This document shows, one piece after another, positions 60,838-64,000 of a stretch of 64,000 nucleotides of DNA. The stretch comes from an uncultured Bacteroidales bacterium. GTDB lineage: Bacteria; Bacteroidota; Bacteroidia; Bacteroidales; WCHB1-69. The DNA lies in assembly GCA_905233625.1 (NCBI GenBank), contig CAJOFJ010000002.1:62001-126000 (forward strand), in the 5' to 3' direction. Numbering within the stretch: position 1 is the stretch's first letter; each line of letters starts with the position of its first letter. Both the position numbers and the translations under genes were made by a program. The notes beneath the pieces were generated by a model. The model did no database searches. It was not told the origin of the DNA and was given only the letters and a program-made list of their open reading frames with translations.

Positions 60838-63354
60838 ATGGACATAAAGTATTCTGATGAGTTGAAATATGCCATTGAGGAGGCGAAGAAACTGGCCGTC
60901 AGCTACCGTTCCCAGTCTGTGGGAGTGGAGCACATCATGGTGGCCCTGCTGAAGTATGACCAGTACTCCGAGATGCAGCAACTGTTTGATATATTTAAGA
61001 TTAACAAGGTGAGTATCCGCACCAAACTGGAAGAGATGCTGGAGAATAACGAATACAAAAGTGAGGTTTCGGCCGAGAATATCAAGCTGAATATCCAGGC
61101 GGAAAACACCCTGCGCCGCTCCTTCCTGCTGGCACGTGAATTGCGCAGCGAAATTGTGGAAGCCCAGCATTTTCTGCTGGCGGTGATGCGCGACAATGGC
61201 AATGATGCCAACAGTGTGGTGAAAATGTTGCTGAAACGAGCGGGTATGACCTACGATTCGTTAGTGTCGGAGATTCGGCACGAGGCAAAACGTGAGGATG
61301 AGGGTCCCATGTCTGCCGGCACCGATGAATACGACGATGATGACGACCGCCGCACAAGTCCCCGCTCCACCAAGGGGGCGAAGGCTTCGGCAACTCCGAT
61401 GTTGGACAGCTTCGGCAAGGACCTGACCAAATATGCTCAAGAAGGCAAGCTGGACACGATTGTGGGGCGAGAGAAGGAGCTGGAACGTATTGCCCAGATA
61501 TTGAGTCGCCGCAAAAAGAACAACCCTGTGCTGATTGGTGAGCCGGGGGTAGGCAAGTCCGCTATTGCGGAGGGCTTGGCCATGCGCATTGTTCAGGGCA
61601 AGGTGTCCAGAACCCTGCATGGCAAGCGGGTGGTGAGCCTCGACATGGCCTCGCTGGTGGCTGGCACCAAGTACCGCGGCCAGTTCGAGGAGCGTATCAA
61701 GACCATTCTCACCGAGCTGGAGAAGAATCCGAATATCATCCTCTTCATCGATGAATTGCACACGATGGTGGGGGCCGGCGGCTCCCCAGGCAGCCTTGAT
61801 GCTTCCAACATGTTCAAGCCGGCCTTGGCGCGTGGCGAACTGCAGTGCATCGGCGCCACCACCCTCGACGAGTACCGCCAGTACATTGAGAAAGACGGTG
61901 CCCTCGAACGCCGCTTCCAGAAAATCATGATGGAACCGACTACCCCCGAAGAGACGGTGGTGATTCTGAACAATATCAAAGACAAATACGAAGACCACCA
62001 TCTGGTGCGCTATTCCGACGAGGCTATCAACGCCTGCGTCAGCCTCACTACTCGCTATATCACCGACCGCTGTCTGCCCGACAAGGCCATCGATGCCCTG
62101 GATGAGGTGGGCTCCCGCGTGCATCTGCTCAATATCAAAGTTCCGGAGGACCTGATTCAGCAGGAAAAGGAAATCGAACAGTATAACCAGCTGAAAAACG
62201 AGGCCATCAAGGAACAGCAGTATAACGCCGCTGCCGGTTACCGTGACAAAATCAAAGAGGCAGAGGTGCGTCTGGCGGAGATGAAGCGGGAATGGGAAGA
62301 GAAAGAGGATCTTGAGCGCCCCACTGTCACCGAAGAGGATGTGGCCGAGGTGATTGCCATGATGACAGGTGTGCCAGTGAAACGTATCGCCAAAAACGAG
62401 GGCGAGCGGCTGATGAAGATGGCCGATGAGCTGCAAGGCAAGGTTATTGGCCAGGATGACGCTATTGTGAAGATTGCCAAGGCAATACGCCGTAACCGCG
62501 CGGGTCTGAAAGACCCGAATAAACCTATCGGTACGTTTATTTTCTTGGGACCGACGGGTGTGGGTAAGACTTATCTGGCCAAGGTGTTAGCAGAGTATCT
62601 GTTTGATTCACAGGATTCTATTGTTCGTATCGACATGAGCGAATACATGGAGAAACATACTGTTTCGCGTCTGATAGGCGCGCCTCCGGGTTATGTGGGC
62701 TATGAAGAAGGCGGCCAGCTGACCGAGAAAATCCGCCGCAAACCTTATTCCATCGTTTTGTTAGATGAGATTGAAAAGGCTCATCATGATATCTATAATG
62801 TTCTGTTACAGGTATTTGACGATGGACAGTTGACCGACGGTATAGGCCGCAAAGTGGACTTCCGAAACACCATCATCATCATGACTTCCAATATCGGCTC
62901 GCGCGAGCTGAAGGATTTCGGCACGGGTGTTGGTTTCAGCACTTCGGCAACCGACGCAGCGAAAGACAAGGTAGCCCAAGGTATTCTGGAAAATGCCCTG
63001 AAGCGGAATTTCGCTCCCGAATTTTTGAACCGTATCGACGATATCATCTATTTCAATAGTTTGGAAAAAGAGGATATTATTAAAATTATTGATATTGAAT
63101 TAGTTAAAGTGTTGAACCGTGTGCGTGCCATGGGTTTGGAGGTGGAAGTGACCGACAAGGCCAAAGAGTTGCTGGCAGACCATGGCTGGGATATCAATTT
63201 CGGGGCCCGTCCGCTGAAACGTGCCATCCAGAAGCATGTGGAGGATGTGCTGGCAGAGGAGATTTTGGTGCAGACCTATCCCGAAGGCACCAAGGTGGTG
63301 TTGGATTATGACGATGTAACCGAGGAAATGAAAGTGATTCGAGCAGATGAGTGA
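60838..63354 (+). CDS. clpC: Clp protease ATPase subunit ClpC
   Basis: An 838-residue Clp/Hsp100 ATPase. It has Clp-N repeats in the first 150 residues, first AAA domain with GEPGVGKS near 236, a UVR-like middle segment ([20 protein letters not shown]), and second AAA domain with GPTGVGKT near 571. The UVR segment and length point to ClpC rather than ClpA or ClpB. With ClpP it unfolds and degrades proteins. An acidic linker with an EYDDDDD run lies near 163. ATG 60838 is chosen because the upstream in-frame TTG lies before the promoter. Confidence 0.92.
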   Translation: MDIKYSDELKYAIEEAKKLAVSYRSQSVGVEHIMVALLKYDQYSEMQQLFDIFKINKVSIRTKLEEMLENNEYKSEVSAENIKLNIQAENTLRRSFLLARELRSEIVEAQHFLLAVMRDNGNDANSVVKMLLKRAGMTYDSLVSEIRHEAKREDEGPMSAGTDEYDDDDDRRTSPRSTKGAKASATPMLDSFGKDLTKYAQEGKLDTIVGREKELERIAQILSRRKKNNPVLIGEPGVGKSAIAEGLAMRIVQGKVSRTLHGKRVVSLDMASLVAGTKYRGQFEERIKTILTELEKNPNIILFIDELHTMVGAGGSPGSLDASNMFKPALARGELQCIGATTLDEYRQYIEKDGALERRFQKIMMEPTTPEETVVILNNIKDKYEDHHLVRYSDEAINACVSLTTRYITDRCLPDKAIDALDEVGSRVHLLNIKVPEDLIQQEKEIEQYNQLKNEAIKEQQYNAAAGYRDKIKEAEVRLAEMKREWEEKEDLERPTVTEEDVAEVIAMMTGVPVKRIAKNEGERLMKMADELQGKVIGQDDAIVKIAKAIRRNRAGLKDPNKPIGTFIFLGPTGVGKTYLAKVLAEYLFDSQDSIVRIDMSEYMEKHTVSRLIGAPPGYVGYEEGGQLTEKIRRKPYSIVLLDEIEKAHHDIYNVLLQVFDDGQLTDGIGRKVDFRNTIIIMTSNIGSRELKDFGTGVGFSTSATDAAKDKVAQGILENALKRNFAPEFLNRIDDIIYFNSLEKEDIIKIIDIELVKVLNRVRAMGLEVEVTDKAKELLADHGWDINFGARPLKRAIQKHVEDVLAEEILVQTYPEGTKVVLDYDDVTEEMKVIRADE

Positions 63355-64000
63355 CAAAATAGAGATTTGGTGGAAGAAATTCAAGGTCTTGATGGCCGAG
63401 ATTTTCCATTGGCTTTATCCTTATCAGATTTTTGAGGAGGAGCCGATGGAGTTCCGTTTTGTCAATATCCGTCGCCCGAAGATGCGCTATGAAATTAAGA
63501 AACGTTTCCTGTCCTTCACCATCAAGAGCAAGGACGACGGTTTCAAATACGCGTTCTTTTTGCTGATACTTGCGTTGATGTTCCTGATGCCTTATTTCAG
63601 CCGGAATGTGGGCATTTCCACCCGAGAATGGCAGCAGAACGAATACTCGGAAGCGGTGTATCGCTATTATCAGACAGGGGATGATACTTTTAAGACGATG
63701 CCGCAGTATGTCACCAAGGGACAGACTGCCGATGTGTTGCTGGTATCGGCGGCGCATGCATTGGGTTTCAAGAATATTTTCAGAATAAAACACCGTCTTT
63801 CTGCCTTGTTGGGCTGGCTGCTGATTGTGGTGGCAGGCCTGTTTTTGGCGAAAAATGTCAGTTGGCGCAGCGCGTTCTTCTGTTCGTTGCTGCTGTTCTG
63901 CACCCCTCGTTTTTTGGGCTATACTTTCGGCAATTATAACGACAGTCTTTTTGCGCTGGCGTTTTTCTTCACCTTGTTCCAAATCTGGCAGTTCTGTTAT
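63347..64000 (+). CDS. Partial membrane protein, likely GT39/ArnT-like glycosyltransferase
   Basis: A frame open to the right edge starts at ATG 63347, 8 bases inside the clpC end, and gives 218 residues. It starts [20 protein letters not shown], then has a soluble stretch, a hydrophobic helix FAFF-type (YAFFLLILALMFLMPYF) near 72-88, and further helices (LLGWLLIVVAGLFLA; SAFFCSLLLFCTPRFLGYTF). The order of a loop with charged residues followed by serial helices resembles integral membrane glycosyltransferases of the ArnT/PMT type. The rest lies outside the window. Confidence 0.65.
   Translation, partial: MSDKIEIWWKKFKVLMAEIFHWLYPYQIFEEEPMEFRFVNIRRPKMRYEIKKRFLSFTIKSKDDGFKYAFFLLILALMFLMPYFSRNVGISTREWQQNEYSEAVYRYYQTGDDTFKTMPQYVTKGQTADVLLVSAAHALGFKNIFRIKHRLSALLGWLLIVVAGLFLAKNVSWRSAFFCSLLLFCTPRFLGYTFGNYNDSLFALAFFFTLFQIWQFCY

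Noticed and set aside
61261..62436. 391-codon open frame on the minus strand
   Set aside because: Antisense shadow of clpC; the ClpC motifs on the plus strand are unambiguous.

Overview
The window is chromosomal DNA from a member of the Bacteroidota, most likely an uncultured Bacteroidales. The evidence is a set of perfect Bacteroidota -7 promoter boxes (TAnnTTTG) placed before genes, a UpxY-type capsule antiterminator, type IX secretion (T9SS) genes (gldJ, porP/sprF, porU, porV), and a large surface protein ending in a T9SS type A sorting tail. Protein families were recognised by eye. No database search was run.

Layout. 1-3626: the end of a heptose-precursor operon (gmhB partial, gmhA) divergent from a YfhO-type membrane protein. 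3643-6430: a two-gene OLD-ATPase/TOPRIM pair placed between yfhO and a glycosyltransferase. 6449-18907, minus strand: a capsule/O-antigen locus with glycosyltransferases, Wzx flippase, uronate epimerase, CapA, a TupA-like ATP-grasp, and the genes for an N-acetylated 3-amino-3,6-dideoxyhexose, interrupted by a Panacea-type toxin-antitoxin pair. 19102-38775: a dense defence island, almost all on the minus strand. It holds an unknown protein, a SDH_sah/ClpP-like serine protease with a coupled 59-aa gene, an IS4-type insertion sequence, a RADAR system (rdrA, rdrB) with an unusual 20-residue-repeat protein behind it, an ABC-three-component system (nuclease-like protein, middle component, DUF3732 ATPase) coupled to a NdpA-like nucleoid protein, a DUF262/DUF3696/RelE-like three-gene set resembling Menshen, and an OLD-ATPase/DUF4276 pair. 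38886-39614: upxY, normally the first gene of a Bacteroidales capsule operon, here separated from the sugar genes by the whole island. 39886-47784: T9SS genes. 47800-55135: housekeeping genes (ispF, cdsA, M3 peptidase, LUD protein, ftsH, rsfS). 55552-59943: a T9SS cargo protein. 60138-64000: WbqC-like protein, clpC and a partial membrane glycosyltransferase.

How the parts fit. The defence genes lie inside a capsule locus, so surface variation and intracellular phage defence are physically linked and may share read-through transcription from the upxY promoter. From the DUF262 gene to the repeat protein (36527 down to 23237) ten genes overlap or are at most about 50 bases apart, with one clear promoter at the upstream end. 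Two copies of a roughly 71-base imperfect direct repeat (19102-19172 and 36689-36760) bracket most of the island.

Non-coding structure. Outside the island many intergenic regions hold degenerate 7-base tandem arrays. Two of them form a long near-identical inverted repeat around the LUD-ftsH block. There are also REP-like palindromes and a regularly spaced five-copy hairpin array between cdsA and the M3 peptidase. No rRNA, tRNA, convincing CRISPR array or prophage was seen.
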